11,977 nt of DNA from Bacillota bacterium (lineage in GTDB: Bacteria; Bacillota; Clostridia; Christensenellales; Aristaeellaceae): contig JAEVZE010000042.1 in assembly GCA_023392395.1 (NCBI GenBank), positions 1-11,977 on the forward strand. The letters run 5' to 3'. Of this stretch, positions 1 to 7,353 are shown piece after piece (position 1 is the first letter of the stretch; every line of letters starts with the position of its first letter). Below the pieces are notes generated by a model. It was given only the letters and a program-made list of their open reading frames with translations. It did no database searches and had not been told where the DNA came from. Both the position numbers and the translations under genes were made by a program.

Positions 1-320
1 TTGGTCGCGAAGGTGATCAGCGCGCCGATCCAGACGACGATCAGCGGCACCACAAAGAATAGCGAACCCGCGAGCCCCTTCAATACCCGGAGCACCGCCT
101 CGGCGGCGTCGCCCTCCGCAAAACAAAAATACGCGAGCAACAGCCCGGCGCCCATCATGACGACGCCCAGCACCTCGCGAAGCAAGCTTCGATCTTCCGG
201 CGGCTGCGGCCTGGACGCGGTTTCCCGCGCCTTCGCGCCCCGCGGCGCGCTGGCGCTGGTTCCTCGCGGCGCATTGGCTTTAGTCCCCTGTTTTTTTGTC
301 GTAGACGATTTCCCCGCCAT
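1..320 (-). CDS. FtsK/SpoIIIE-type DNA translocase, N-terminal fragment
   Basis: Only the first 106 codons are visible; the gene runs off the left edge. The start is the ATG at 318-320, preceded by GGAGG and a 5-base spacer. Residues 1-45 are basic and rich in Ala, Pro, Ser, Thr and Lys, followed by a hydrophobic segment at about 48-66 (REVLGVVMMGAGLLLAYF) and a second at about 84-104 (GSLFFVVPLIVVWIGALI). A charged disordered tail followed by closely spaced membrane helices with a GL.G..F..P..V.WIG pattern resembles the membrane anchor of FtsK/SpoIIIE, which pumps chromosomal DNA through the division or sporulation septum. The ATPase motor and gamma domain would lie outside the window, so the assignment rests on the anchor alone. 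Another small-tailed membrane protein is possible. It lies downstream of helD on the same strand but has its own promoter. Confidence 0.6.
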   Translation of the reverse strand, partial: MAGKSSTTKKQGTKANAPRGTSASAPRGAKARETASRPQPPEDRSLLREVLGVVMMGAGLLLAYFCFAEGDAAEAVLRVLKGLAGSLFFVVPLIVVWIGALITFAT

Positions 321-353
321 CAAATCCTCCGAAAGCCATCATTTCACAGATAT

Positions 354-382
354 AGTATACATCAGAACGATAGCAAATTCAA
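354..382 (-). promoter_or_regulatory. SigA-type promoter for the ftsK/spoIIIE-like gene
   Basis: On the minus strand, TTGAAT (377-382), a 17-base spacer and TATACT (354-359) predict a transcription start near 347 and a leader of about 27 bases containing GGAGG. The 147-base gap between helD and this gene holds no other gene. Confidence 0.65.
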
Positions 383-467
383 ACGCTTTCAAGTAAACAC
401 ACAATCGCCCACGACCACGCCGTAAGCGATTGCGTAACGGCGGAACGCCGATGTATGATATTTATTC

Positions 468-2630
468 CTACAGCGCGCCTTCCAGCAGAGGCGTCTGATC
501 GCCTTCGTGCAGCACCGCCAGCTTGTGCAGCGCGCGGGTCAGGCACACATACAGGAGCCTGGCGGAACGGGGGTCGGCGGGGAAGGCCTCGCAGCTTACG
601 TCCGCCAGGATCACCGCGTCGAACTCCAGACCCTTGACCGCGCTCGCAGAGGCCAGCATCACGCCGCTGAGCGCCTCCGGGTCGTCCGCCGAGAGCAGCT
701 TCGCGCCCAAGGATTTGGGCAGCGCCTTCAGAAGCTCGCGCAGGGCCGCTTCATTCCGACCGATGACCGCAATGGAGCTCATGCCCTGCTGCTGCCACTC
801 CCGGGCCAGCTGATCGACGATCTTCGTCTGCGCCGCCCGGCCCTTGAACTCCCGCGCCACCGGCGGGTCGCCGTGGCGCAGCACCGTCTTGGGCGGCGCG
901 ATGCCCGGCGCGGGGAAGTGCGAAAACACTGCCTCCGCCAGATGCATGATTTCCACGGTACTGCGGTAGCTGACGGTCAATTCCCGCCGGACGGCCCTTT
1001 GCAGCGACGGCGGCTGATCCCAGTCGGTGATGCCGCCCGCGCCGATGGACTGCATTAGATCGCCCACGGCGGTGACCGTCGCCCCCGGCGCGATTCGGCT
1101 TAAAAGCGCGAACTCCAGCGCGCTGAAGTCCTGGGCCTCGTCGATCACCAGATGCCTGGCATCCGGCTTTTTGACTTCCGTCATCCTGAGCGCGATCAGC
1201 CCCAGCACCGCCAGGTCGTCCCGGGCGACGGCCTTGCGCTCCTCCATCCTCTTGAGCGCCCGCTCGCTGGCTTCCCGGACCGCGGGATCAGGCGAGGCCG
1301 CCTGATCCTTCAGGTACGCCTTGTAGACCGACGCCGGGTCCACCGGCGGGAAGGCGGCCATTTCCCGCTTGAGGAAGGGCTTGATCTCGTCTTTGGCCTC
1401 GGCAACCCGCTCGTCCAGGCTTTTAAAGAGCGCCGAAATCTTCTCTCGAAGCGCCACCGGGTCGGAGACCGTGGCGCGCAGCTTTTCGGCGCGCCGGGTG
1501 GCCTCGTCGGTGAAGTATTTCTCAATCGTCCGCGCCGCGCGCTTCACCCGGGCGGTCAGCTGCTTTTCAAATTCCTTCAGCCGGCGCGCCATCGGGAAGG
1601 GGGCCTCGTCCACCAGCAGAAATTGCGTCAGTTCCGCCCGGTCGTAGAGCTTCACCGGGCCGAAGGCGATGTCGCGGCAAACAAAGGATTGTTCATAGTC
1701 GTTTAGCCAGGCGTCGATCCCCGCCTCGTTCTCCGGCGCGCCTTTTGCCAGTGCGTCCCGCGCTTTCTGCTCCGGCGGCTCCTGTTCGAAGGCGCCCAGC
1801 TTGGGCAGGTCCATCAAGGTCCGAAGGAAGCCGTCGAAGGTGGTTTGCCGCACCCGCTCGACGCCCAGGTCCGGCAGCACGCCTGCGATGAAGTTCAAAA
1901 ACAGAGGGCTGGGGGCCAGAATCACCATCTGGTCGGGCTGAAGTTTCGGGTAGGCATACAACAGGTACGCGATCCGGTGCAGCGCCACCGTGGTCTTGCC
2001 GGAGCCCGGCGCACCCTGCACCACCATGGACTTCTCCAAAGGGTGCCTGATCACCAGGTTCTGCTCCGACTGAATGGTGGTCACGATGTCGCGCAGGCGC
2101 TCTGATGTGCGCTCTGAGAGCACCTTTTGCAGTAGAGCGTCCGCCGTAGCCAGATCCACGTCGAAGATGCTGGTCAGTTCGCCGCGCTCGATGCCGAACT
2201 GGCGCTTGAGCGTCAATTCGCCCTCGATCACGCCGTCGGGCGCGACGTAGCGCATCGGCCCGATCTGCCCGGAGTAGTACAGGTTCGCCACCGGCGCGCG
2301 CCAGTCGGTGACCACGCTGTCCATGGAATCCGCTTTCAGCACGCCCCAGCGGCCGATGTAGTAGGTATGCTTTCCGTCCTTCTCCACAAAGTCGATCCGG
2401 GTGAAGTAGGGGCGGCCCGCGGAGAGGGAGAGGTGCCTGAGCGTCTCCTCGGCCCGGGCATACAGCATCTCCCGGACGGGCAGCGCATCTGGAAGGCTCT
2501 TCCGGGCTTCGTTCAACGCGAGGACGGCATGTTTGAGCTCCTCGTCCGCGTGGACGCGTTCCTGGCGGATGGTCGAGAGCGTTTCACTCAGGTGCGATTG
2601 CTCTTCCAAAAGCGCTGGATGGTCCTGCAT
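468..2630 (-). CDS. helD: HelD-like UvrD/Rep-family helicase (RNA polymerase recycling factor)
   Basis: This 720-residue protein has the layout of HelD, the superfamily 1 ATPase that binds RNA polymerase and helps release it from stalled or terminated complexes. An N-terminal charged helical region (about 1-70, coiled-coil-like, the part that enters the polymerase secondary channel in known HelD) is followed by the family hallmark YYIGRWG...TDWRAPVANLYYSG (about 90-121). Walker A is GAPGSGKT at 206-213. The middle is helical and charged. Motif II is LVIDEAQDFS (494-503), motif III is TAVGDLMQSI (520-529), then VSYRST (553-558), VKGLEFDAVIL (665-675) and RLLYVCLTRA (691-700). All helicase motifs appear intact. 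The ATG at 2628-2630 is chosen because GGGAGGT precedes it by 7 bases. An in-frame ATG at 2702 overlaps the promoter and would add 24 residues. The length is near that of Bacillus HelD. Confidence 0.88.
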   Translation of the reverse strand: MQDHPALLEEQSHLSETLSTIRQERVHADEELKHAVLALNEARKSLPDALPVREMLYARAEETLRHLSLSAGRPYFTRIDFVEKDGKHTYYIGRWGVLKADSMDSVVTDWRAPVANLYYSGQIGPMRYVAPDGVIEGELTLKRQFGIERGELTSIFDVDLATADALLQKVLSERTSERLRDIVTTIQSEQNLVIRHPLEKSMVVQGAPGSGKTTVALHRIAYLLYAYPKLQPDQMVILAPSPLFLNFIAGVLPDLGVERVRQTTFDGFLRTLMDLPKLGAFEQEPPEQKARDALAKGAPENEAGIDAWLNDYEQSFVCRDIAFGPVKLYDRAELTQFLLVDEAPFPMARRLKEFEKQLTARVKRAARTIEKYFTDEATRRAEKLRATVSDPVALREKISALFKSLDERVAEAKDEIKPFLKREMAAFPPVDPASVYKAYLKDQAASPDPAVREASERALKRMEERKAVARDDLAVLGLIALRMTEVKKPDARHLVIDEAQDFSALEFALLSRIAPGATVTAVGDLMQSIGAGGITDWDQPPSLQRAVRRELTVSYRSTVEIMHLAEAVFSHFPAPGIAPPKTVLRHGDPPVAREFKGRAAQTKIVDQLAREWQQQGMSSIAVIGRNEAALRELLKALPKSLGAKLLSADDPEALSGVMLASASAVKGLEFDAVILADVSCEAFPADPRSARLLYVCLTRALHKLAVLHEGDQTPLLEGAL

Positions 2631-2672
2631 GCCGGCGACCTCCCGTTTATGATGAAAATTGAGGGAAATTAG

Positions 2673-2702
2673 ATTATAGGCTGAAAATAGGGGCTCAATC
2701 AA
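2673..2702 (-). promoter_or_regulatory. SigA-type promoter for helD
   Basis: On the minus strand, TTGATT (2697-2702), an 18-base spacer and a perfect TATAAT (2673-2678) predict a start near 2666 and a leader of about 36 bases ending in GGGAGGT. It excludes the upstream in-frame ATG at 2702 as the start codon. Confidence 0.65.
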
Positions 2703-2721
2703 GTTAAATTTTGGAGAAGAC

Positions 2722-2751
2722 TGGACGCGGTTTTTCGCGGCTCTGTATAAT
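2722..2751 (+). promoter_or_regulatory. Possible promoter for cobO
   Basis: TATAAT lies at 2746-2751, with a weak TGGACG (2722-2727) 18 bases upstream. Transcription would begin at about 2757-2759, inside the GGGAGGTG ribosome binding site. The leader would then be only about 12 bases with AGGTG at its extreme 5' end. No better promoter is visible in the gap shared with helD. Confidence 0.4.
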
Positions 2752-2770
2752 GGGTGGGAGGTGATAGGCC

Positions 2771-3301
2771 ATGACGAAGGGTCTGACGCACATCTATACC
2801 GGCGAGGGCAAGGGCAAGACCACCGCCGCGATGGGCCTGGCGCTGAGGGCGCTGGGGGCGGGGCTCAAGGTTCGCGTCTTCCAGTTCTGCAAGAGCCAGC
2901 CCACGGGCGAACTGACATCGCTTGCCAAGATTGCGCCGGGCATTGTGCGGCGGGCGGACTGCCCGGTGAAGAAGTTCACCTGGGACATGACGGAGGAAGA
3001 AAAGGCCGCCTGGGCCGAGGCCCAGCAGGCGCTGTTCGACGAGGCCTGCGACGCCGCCTGCGACAAGGACGTGGACCTGGTGATCCTGGACGAGGCGCTG
3101 GGCGCGGTGGGCGCGGGTGCGATTGATCAGGGCCAGTTGGCGTACCTGATCGGCCACAAGTACCGCGGCACCGAACTGGTGCTGACCGGGCGGAACGCGC
3201 CGGAGAAACTCGTCGATCTGGCCGACTACGTGACCGAGATGCGCATGGTCAAGCATCCATACGCCGCCGGGATCCCGGCGCGGAAAGGCGTGGAATATTA
3301 G
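2771..3301 (+). CDS. cobO: Cob(I)alamin adenosyltransferase, CobO/BtuR family
   Basis: This 176-residue protein matches the CobO (BtuR/CobA) family, which transfers the adenosyl group of ATP to cob(I)alamin or related corrinoids to make coenzyme B12 in the cytoplasm. The P-loop variant YTGEGKGKTTAA is at 9-20. VDLVILDEAL (101-110) supplies the acidic metal-binding region, LTGRNAP is at 138-144, and the closing block with ADYVTEM, KHPYAAGI and RKGVEY (151-176) is characteristic of the family. Length is typical for the short bacterial form. The ATG at 2771 follows GGGAGGTG with a 7-base spacer. No other cobalamin gene is in view, so this copy may serve B12 salvage. A terminator is not obvious before pgsA, but pgsA has its own promoter. 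Confidence 0.92.
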   Translation: MTKGLTHIYTGEGKGKTTAAMGLALRALGAGLKVRVFQFCKSQPTGELTSLAKIAPGIVRRADCPVKKFTWDMTEEEKAAWAEAQQALFDEACDAACDKDVDLVILDEALGAVGAGAIDQGQLAYLIGHKYRGTELVLTGRNAPEKLVDLADYVTEMRMVKHPYAAGIPARKGVEY

Positions 3302-3392
3302 GCATGGGCATGCGTTCAGAATGCATACGCTTGCGAAGAGAACGCGGAACATGGAGGGGACCATGCGCAAAACGTGGAATTTTAACCTTCGA

Positions 3393-3421
3393 TTGACATT
3401 CCGCCGCTGCCCTGCTATGAT
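3393..3421 (+). promoter_or_regulatory. Strong extended -10 SigA promoter for pgsA
   Basis: A perfect TTGACA (3393-3398), a 17-base spacer and TATGAT (3416-3421) preceded by TGC (3413-3415) form an extended -10 promoter. The predicted start is near 3428, leaving a leader of about 27 bases with AAAGGAG before the pgsA ATG. Confidence 0.8.
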
Positions 3422-3454
3422 TTTTACCGGGATGTTACCAAAGGAGTCAGACGA

Positions 3455-3994
3455 ATGAATTTGCCCAATTTTCTCACGGCGCTTCGCATCGCGATGATCC
3501 CGGTGTTCGTTCTGACGTATGAGCGAGTCGCTCCGGCGGTTTCGCTGCTCATTTTTCTTCTGGCAAGCCTGACGGACTGCCTGGACGGGTACCTTGCACG
3601 CAAGTGGAACCAGATCACCGCCTTCGGAAAGCTGTTCGACCCGCTGGCCGACAAGCTTTTGCTGCTCGCGGTGCTGTTTTGTTTTGCCAAGTCGCAGCCG
3701 CCTCTGATCCCCTGGTGGGTGCTGGCCGTAATGGCGGTCAAGGAAATCCTGATGATGGCGGGCAGCATGTGGATGCTGCGGAAAAACGTGGTCGTCTCCG
3801 CCAACCAGTTGGGCAAGGCGGCGACCGTGGCGTTCATTCTGGCGCTGACGTTCGTCTTCCCGTGGCATACAGCGGGTTGGCTGACCACGCTGGGCAGCGT
3901 GCTGTTGTATGCGGCGGTGGCGCTGTCGGTGGCGGCGTTGTTCGTTTACGCGTACTCCGCGCTGGTCAAGCCCAAGCAGGCGAAGCAAGGATAA
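3455..3994 (+). CDS. pgsA: CDP-diacylglycerol--glycerol-3-phosphate 3-phosphatidyltransferase
   Basis: This 179-residue integral membrane enzyme of the CDP-alcohol phosphatidyltransferase family makes phosphatidylglycerol phosphate, the committed step to phosphatidylglycerol and cardiolipin. The signature D-x2-DG-x2-AR-x8-G-x3-D-x3-D is complete: D41, D44, G45, A48, R49, G58, D62 and D66, the metal and substrate site. The N-terminus MNLPNFLTALRIAMIPVFVL is typical of PgsA. Hydrophobic segments lie at about 11-20, 28-40, 68-77, 87-97, 124-135 and 143-172. The C-terminus is short and basic. The start ATG follows AAAGGAG with an 8-base spacer. Other family members such as phosphatidylserine or cardiolipin synthases are possible, but the length and N-terminus favour PgsA. 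Repeat copy A begins 7 bases after the stop codon. Confidence 0.92.
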   Translation: MNLPNFLTALRIAMIPVFVLTYERVAPAVSLLIFLLASLTDCLDGYLARKWNQITAFGKLFDPLADKLLLLAVLFCFAKSQPPLIPWWVLAVMAVKEILMMAGSMWMLRKNVVVSANQLGKAATVAFILALTFVFPWHTAGWLTTLGSVLLYAAVALSVAALFVYAYSALVKPKQAKQG

Positions 3995-4000
3995 AACAAG

Positions 4001-4193
4001 GCGTTGAAAAACACCGAGGGTTTTTGGGCGCGAAGGAAGAGGTTCTGCGCAGGCCTGAAATTCTGCGGAATTTCCGGGCGGTCTGCTGACTGAAAGAATT
4101 GTTTGCACCACCAGTGTGCGCACTGGTGGTGCAAACACGTTTCCGGCGCGCAGGTCGCTGGAAACGATTGGAAGACGCGAGGGGTTTTGCAGG
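4001..4193 (+). repeat. Structured dispersed repeat, copy A (possible RNA element)
   Basis: This is the first of three related copies. P1 is a hairpin at 4001-4031 (GCGTT...GGCGC around AAAAAC/GTTTTT). P2 has an outer helix GCAGGCC (4049-4055)/GGTCTGC (4080-4086) and an inner helix GAAATTC (4057-4063)/GAATTTC (4068-4074), with a CGGGC bulge. P3 is a perfect 16-bp hairpin, GTTTGCACCACCAGTG (4101-4116) paired with 4121-4136 around TGCG. P4 is an 11-bp hairpin at 4138-4166 with loop CGCAGGT. A weaker P5 lies at 4172-4188, followed by TTGCAGG. The noted wobble pairs in P1, P2 and P4 are G-U only if the plus strand is the RNA. It lies between pgsA and the valS promoter, so it could be read through from pgsA, with P1 serving as its terminator. 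Confidence 0.8.
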
Positions 4194-4221
4194 CTGTTGG
4201 GTTAAAATTGAAGCATTCTGA

Positions 4222-4250
4222 TTGACGGGGCGATTTTTCCCGATTATAAT
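4222..4250 (+). promoter_or_regulatory. SigA promoter for the T-box/valS transcript
   Basis: TTGACG (4222-4227), a 17-base spacer and a perfect TATAAT (4245-4250) predict a start near 4257, just ahead of the T-box stem I sequence and after repeat copy A. Confidence 0.8.
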
Positions 4251-4256
4251 GACCAC

Positions 4257-4490
4257 ATTATACCGCCTATGACGAAGAGGAGTAGGCGCGATCCCCCGTA
4301 AGAGAGGGCGGCCCACCGGCTGCAAGACCGCCTCGGGAAGGACGCGCGCGAAGGTCGCTTCGGAGGCTGCCGGGTAAATAGCCCGCAGGGGTGCGCCCCT
4401 TACCGCGCGTGAAAGGCGGCTTTGGCCGCAAATGAAGGTGGTACCGCGGAGTGATTCGCCCTTTGGGGGGAATCACTCTTTTCATTTGGA
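4257..4490 (+). promoter_or_regulatory. T-box riboswitch, valine-responsive (specifier GUC)
   Basis: The leader carries standard T-box parts. Stem I starts with GACGAAGAGGAGTAGG (from 4270), and the AGAGAG bulge motif lies near 4301. The 3' side of the specifier loop reads GAAGGTCGC, placing GUC at 4354-4356, a valine codon. The T-box sequence AAGGTGGTACCGCG is at 4435-4448. Its UGGU (4439-4442) can pair with the ACCA end of uncharged tRNA-Val. The intrinsic terminator follows: AGTGATT (4450-4456) pairs with AATCACT (4471-4477), with GC pairs inside and a TCTTTT tail. When tRNA-Val is uncharged, the antiterminator forms and valS is transcribed. Specifier choice is inferred from its spacing after the conserved GAA. 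Confidence 0.93.
4449..4482 (+). terminator. Intrinsic terminator of the valS T-box
   Basis: GAGTGATT pairs with AATCACTC, extended by C-G pairs around a TTTG loop, and is followed by TTTT. It overlaps the end of the T-box sequence, so it competes with the antiterminator. Confidence 0.88.
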
Positions 4491-4503
4491 AAGGAGATTG
4501 CAA

Positions 4504-7164
4504 GTGGAGCAGTTTGAAATGGACAAGGTGTTCTCGCCCCAGGAGGTGGAGGAGCGGCTCTACCGGGAGTGGGAGGAGAGCGGCTATTTCACCGCCAAAC
4601 GCGTGCCCGGCAAAAAGCCCTTCGTCATCATGATGCCGCCGCCCAACATCACCGGGCAACTGCACATGGGCCACGCGCTGGACACGCTTCCACAGGACGC
4701 GCTGACCCGCTACCACCGCATGAAGGGCGACCCGACGCTGTGGCTGCCGGGCACCGACCACGCCTCCATCGCGACGGAGGTGAAGATCGTCGACGCGCTC
4801 AAAAAAGAGGGTCTGTCCAAAAAAGACCTGGGGCGCGAGGAATTCCTGCGCCGCGCCTGGCAGTGGAAGAACGAATACGGCGGAAGGATCACCCGCCAGC
4901 AGCGCCGCTTGGGCGCCAGCTGCGACTGGTCCCGAGAGCGCTTCACGATGGACGAAGGCCTGAACCGCGCGGTGGTTGAGGTATTCGTGCGACTGTATGA
5001 GAAGGGCCTGATCTACCGTGGCAACCGCATCATCAACTGGTGCCCGGTGTGCAAGACCGCGCTGTCCGACGCCGAGGTGGAATATGGCGAAGTGACGGCC
5101 AGCCTCTGGTACATCCGCTACCCCGGCGCGGACGGCGGCGAGGGCGTGGTGGTGGCCACCACGCGGCCCGAAACCATGCTGGGCGATACCGGCGTGGCGG
5201 TGAACCCGGGGGACGAACGCTACACAAAACTGATCGGCAAGACCGTGATCCTGCCCCTCGTCGGGCGGGAGCTCCCGGTGGTGGCGGACGATTACGTGGA
5301 CCCGGTGTTCGGCACCGGCGCGGTCAAGATGACCCCGGCCCACGACCCCAACGACTTTGAAGTCGCCCAGCGGCACGACCTGCCGGTGCTGCGCGTTCTG
5401 AACGACGACGGCACCATGAACGAGGCCGCTGGAAAGTACAAGGGGATGACCCGCCAGGAGTGCCGCAAGGCGGTGCTGAACGAACTCGAGGCGCTGGGCC
5501 TTCTGGTCAAGACCGAGCCGCTCACCCACAACGTGGGCGCGTGCTACCGCTGCCACGACACGGTGGAGCCGCTGGTGTCCACCCAGTGGTTCGTGAAGAT
5601 GAAGCCGCTGGCCGAACCCGCCGTCCGCGCGGCGCAGACGGGCGAGCTCAAGTTTGTGCCCGAGCGGTTCACCAAGATCTACCTGAACTGGATGGAGAAC
5701 ATCCGGGACTGGTGCATCTCCCGCCAGCTGTGGTGGGGCCACCGCATCCCCGCCTACTACTGCGAGGATTGCGGCGAAATGGTGGTCGCCCGGACTGCGC
5801 CTGACAAGTGCCCGAAGTGTGGCGGCACGCACCTGCATCAGGACGAGGACGTGCTGGACACATGGTTTTCCTCCGCGTTGTGGCCGTTCTCCACGCTGGG
5901 CTGGCCGGAGGAGACCCAGGACCTCAAGTACTTCTACCCGACCAGCGTCATGCTGTCGGGCTACGACATCATCTTCTTCTGGGACGCCCGGATGATCTTC
6001 TCCGGCATCGAGCAGATGGGGAGCCTGCCGTTTGACACCGTTTCGCTGCACGGCCTGGTGCGGGACGCGCAGGGCCGCAAGATGTCCAAGTCCCTCGGCA
6101 ACGGCATTGACCCCCTGGAGGTCATCGACAAGTACGGCTGTGACGCGCTGCGCTTCTCGCTGGCGATGGGCGTGGCCCCCGGCGGCGACGTGCGCGTGTC
6201 CAGTGAAAAATTCGAAGCCTTCCGCAACTTCGCCAATAAGGTTTGGAATGCCTCCCGGTTTGTGCTGATGAATCTGAATGGCGAAGCGCCCGCGGCGCTT
6301 GAGTCCATCGACCCGAAGCTTCTCGAAGCGCCCGACCGCTGGATCCTGACCCGGTTCTACGAGGCGTTGAGGGGCGTGACCAATGGCCTCGAAACCTACG
6401 ACCTGGGCCTGTCCGCGCAGAAGATCTACGACTTCGCGTGGAGCGAGTTCTGCGACTGGTACATCGAAATGGCGAAGCCTCGCCTGTCCGATGAATCCGG
6501 CGCGCCGGTCGCCCGCGCGGTGCTGTACCACGTGTTGATCGGGCTTTTGAAGCTTTTGCACCCGTTCATGCCGTTCATCACCGACGAGGTGTACCACCAC
6601 CTGCCCGGCTGCGAGGGCTCCATCATGGTGTCCAGCTGGCCCGCCATTGACGGCGAACGCGACTTCCCGGAGGACGCGCAGCGCCTTGAGGGCGTGATGG
6701 ACATCATCCGCGCCGTCCGCAACCTGCGCGCCGAGATGAACGTGGCCGCCGGCCGCAAGGCGCGGCTGATCGTCCGGCCCCGCGAGGGCGCGATCGATTG
6801 GAAGAGCGCCATCGCCTCCGCCGAGACCTACTTCAAGAGGCTTGCGTCGGTCAGCGCTCTGGAGCTGATCGGGGAGGGCGACCCGAACCCGGACAAGTCC
6901 GCCTCCGCCGTGACGGACGCCTGCGCGCTGTTTATGCCGCTTGGCGACCTGGTGGACGTGGACAAGGAGCTTACCCGCCTCGGAAAGGACCGGGACGCTA
7001 CGACCCGCGACATCGCCCGCGGTGAGGCGATGCTGCAGAACGAGGGCTTCCTCTCGAAAGCCCCGGCCCAGCTGATCGAAAACGAGAAGGGCAAGCTGGA
7101 GAATGCTCGGAAGACCCTCGAAGCCCTCGCCGAGCGCATCCAAGAACTCGAGGCTCTGCGGTAG
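4504..7164 (+). CDS. valS: Valyl-tRNA synthetase
   Basis: This 886-residue class I aminoacyl-tRNA synthetase charges tRNA-Val. It begins with FSPQEVEERLYREWEESGYF. The HIGH-type motif is HMGH (54-57, within PPPNITGQLHMGH). The CP1 editing domain spans roughly 200-350, with TTRPETMLGDTG (219-230) and GTGAVKMTPAHDPNDF (270-285). Cysteine pairs occur at 180/183, 420/423 and 436/439. KMSKS is at 526-530, followed by the anticodon-binding domain with WSEFCDWYIEMAKPRL (646-661). A charged coiled coil at about 816-886 is the usual ValRS C-terminal arm. The GTG at 4504 is chosen because AAGGAG (4491-4496) lies 7 bases upstream. ATG 4519 is an alternative. An upstream in-frame ATG at 4432 lies inside the T-box and is rejected. 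Length is typical. Regulation is by the T-box leader. Confidence 0.96.
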   Translation: MEQFEMDKVFSPQEVEERLYREWEESGYFTAKRVPGKKPFVIMMPPPNITGQLHMGHALDTLPQDALTRYHRMKGDPTLWLPGTDHASIATEVKIVDALKKEGLSKKDLGREEFLRRAWQWKNEYGGRITRQQRRLGASCDWSRERFTMDEGLNRAVVEVFVRLYEKGLIYRGNRIINWCPVCKTALSDAEVEYGEVTASLWYIRYPGADGGEGVVVATTRPETMLGDTGVAVNPGDERYTKLIGKTVILPLVGRELPVVADDYVDPVFGTGAVKMTPAHDPNDFEVAQRHDLPVLRVLNDDGTMNEAAGKYKGMTRQECRKAVLNELEALGLLVKTEPLTHNVGACYRCHDTVEPLVSTQWFVKMKPLAEPAVRAAQTGELKFVPERFTKIYLNWMENIRDWCISRQLWWGHRIPAYYCEDCGEMVVARTAPDKCPKCGGTHLHQDEDVLDTWFSSALWPFSTLGWPEETQDLKYFYPTSVMLSGYDIIFFWDARMIFSGIEQMGSLPFDTVSLHGLVRDAQGRKMSKSLGNGIDPLEVIDKYGCDALRFSLAMGVAPGGDVRVSSEKFEAFRNFANKVWNASRFVLMNLNGEAPAALESIDPKLLEAPDRWILTRFYEALRGVTNGLETYDLGLSAQKIYDFAWSEFCDWYIEMAKPRLSDESGAPVARAVLYHVLIGLLKLLHPFMPFITDEVYHHLPGCEGSIMVSSWPAIDGERDFPEDAQRLEGVMDIIRAVRNLRAEMNVAAGRKARLIVRPREGAIDWKSAIASAETYFKRLASVSALELIGEGDPNPDKSASAVTDACALFMPLGDLVDVDKELTRLGKDRDATTRDIARGEAMLQNEGFLSKAPAQLIENEKGKLENARKTLEALAERIQELEALR

Positions 7165-7251
7165 AAGACAAAGCCTCTGCTAACAAGGCAACCAAAGGTA
7201 TTTCCCAGACTCAAGTCCGCCCCAAAGGCTGCCGCGATCATGAAGAATGAA

Positions 7252-7296
7252 ACAATAGACCGACCTTCTCAAGCGTGTTGAGGGTCGGTCTATTGT
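7252..7296. terminator. Long hairpin between convergent genes, probable bidirectional terminator
   Basis: A 14-bp perfect stem, ACAATAGACCGACC (7252-7265) with 7283-7296, is topped by a 5-bp stem CTCAA/TTGAG (7268-7272/7278-7282) and a GCGTG loop. It lies between valS (ending 7164) and the convergent 7354-7899 gene. Neither side has a clean T-run. The minus-strand side (TTTCATTCTT) is the more U-rich, so termination for the minus-strand gene is somewhat better supported. Confidence 0.55.
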
Positions 7297-7353
7297 CATT
7301 GCTTCAAAAAATGGTTATCGCGACAGCCCCGTTGGGTGCATGATTTGGACGGA

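Noticed and set aside
1..396. Plus-strand open frame of 131 codons at the left edge
   Set aside because: It is antisense to the FtsK/SpoIIIE-like N-terminus, which has a promoter, a GGAGG site and plausible membrane helices. The plus-strand frame is low in complexity and has no recognisable domain.
418..450. Short inverted repeat after helD as a terminator
   Set aside because: The 6-bp CGCCGT/ACGGCG stem has a large, poorly paired loop, and no U-run follows on the minus strand.
3351..3458. Small frame (ATG 3351 or 3363) ending by overlap with the pgsA start
   Set aside because: It contains the strong pgsA promoter, so the promoter's own transcript would lack its start. Its sequence has no recognisable features.
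2699..4138. Long minus-strand frame of 479 codons
   Set aside because: It is antisense to cobO and pgsA and part of repeat copy A. Its Arg/Gln/His-rich composition is typical of a shadow of GC-rich coding sequence.
4267..7143. Long minus-strand frame of 958 codons
   Set aside because: It is antisense to valS, biased to His, Arg, Gly, Val and Leu, with no family signature; valS on the other strand is unambiguous.
7240..7281. 13-codon frame inside the valS downstream hairpin
   Set aside because: There is no ribosome binding site, and it is made up largely of the hairpin arm.
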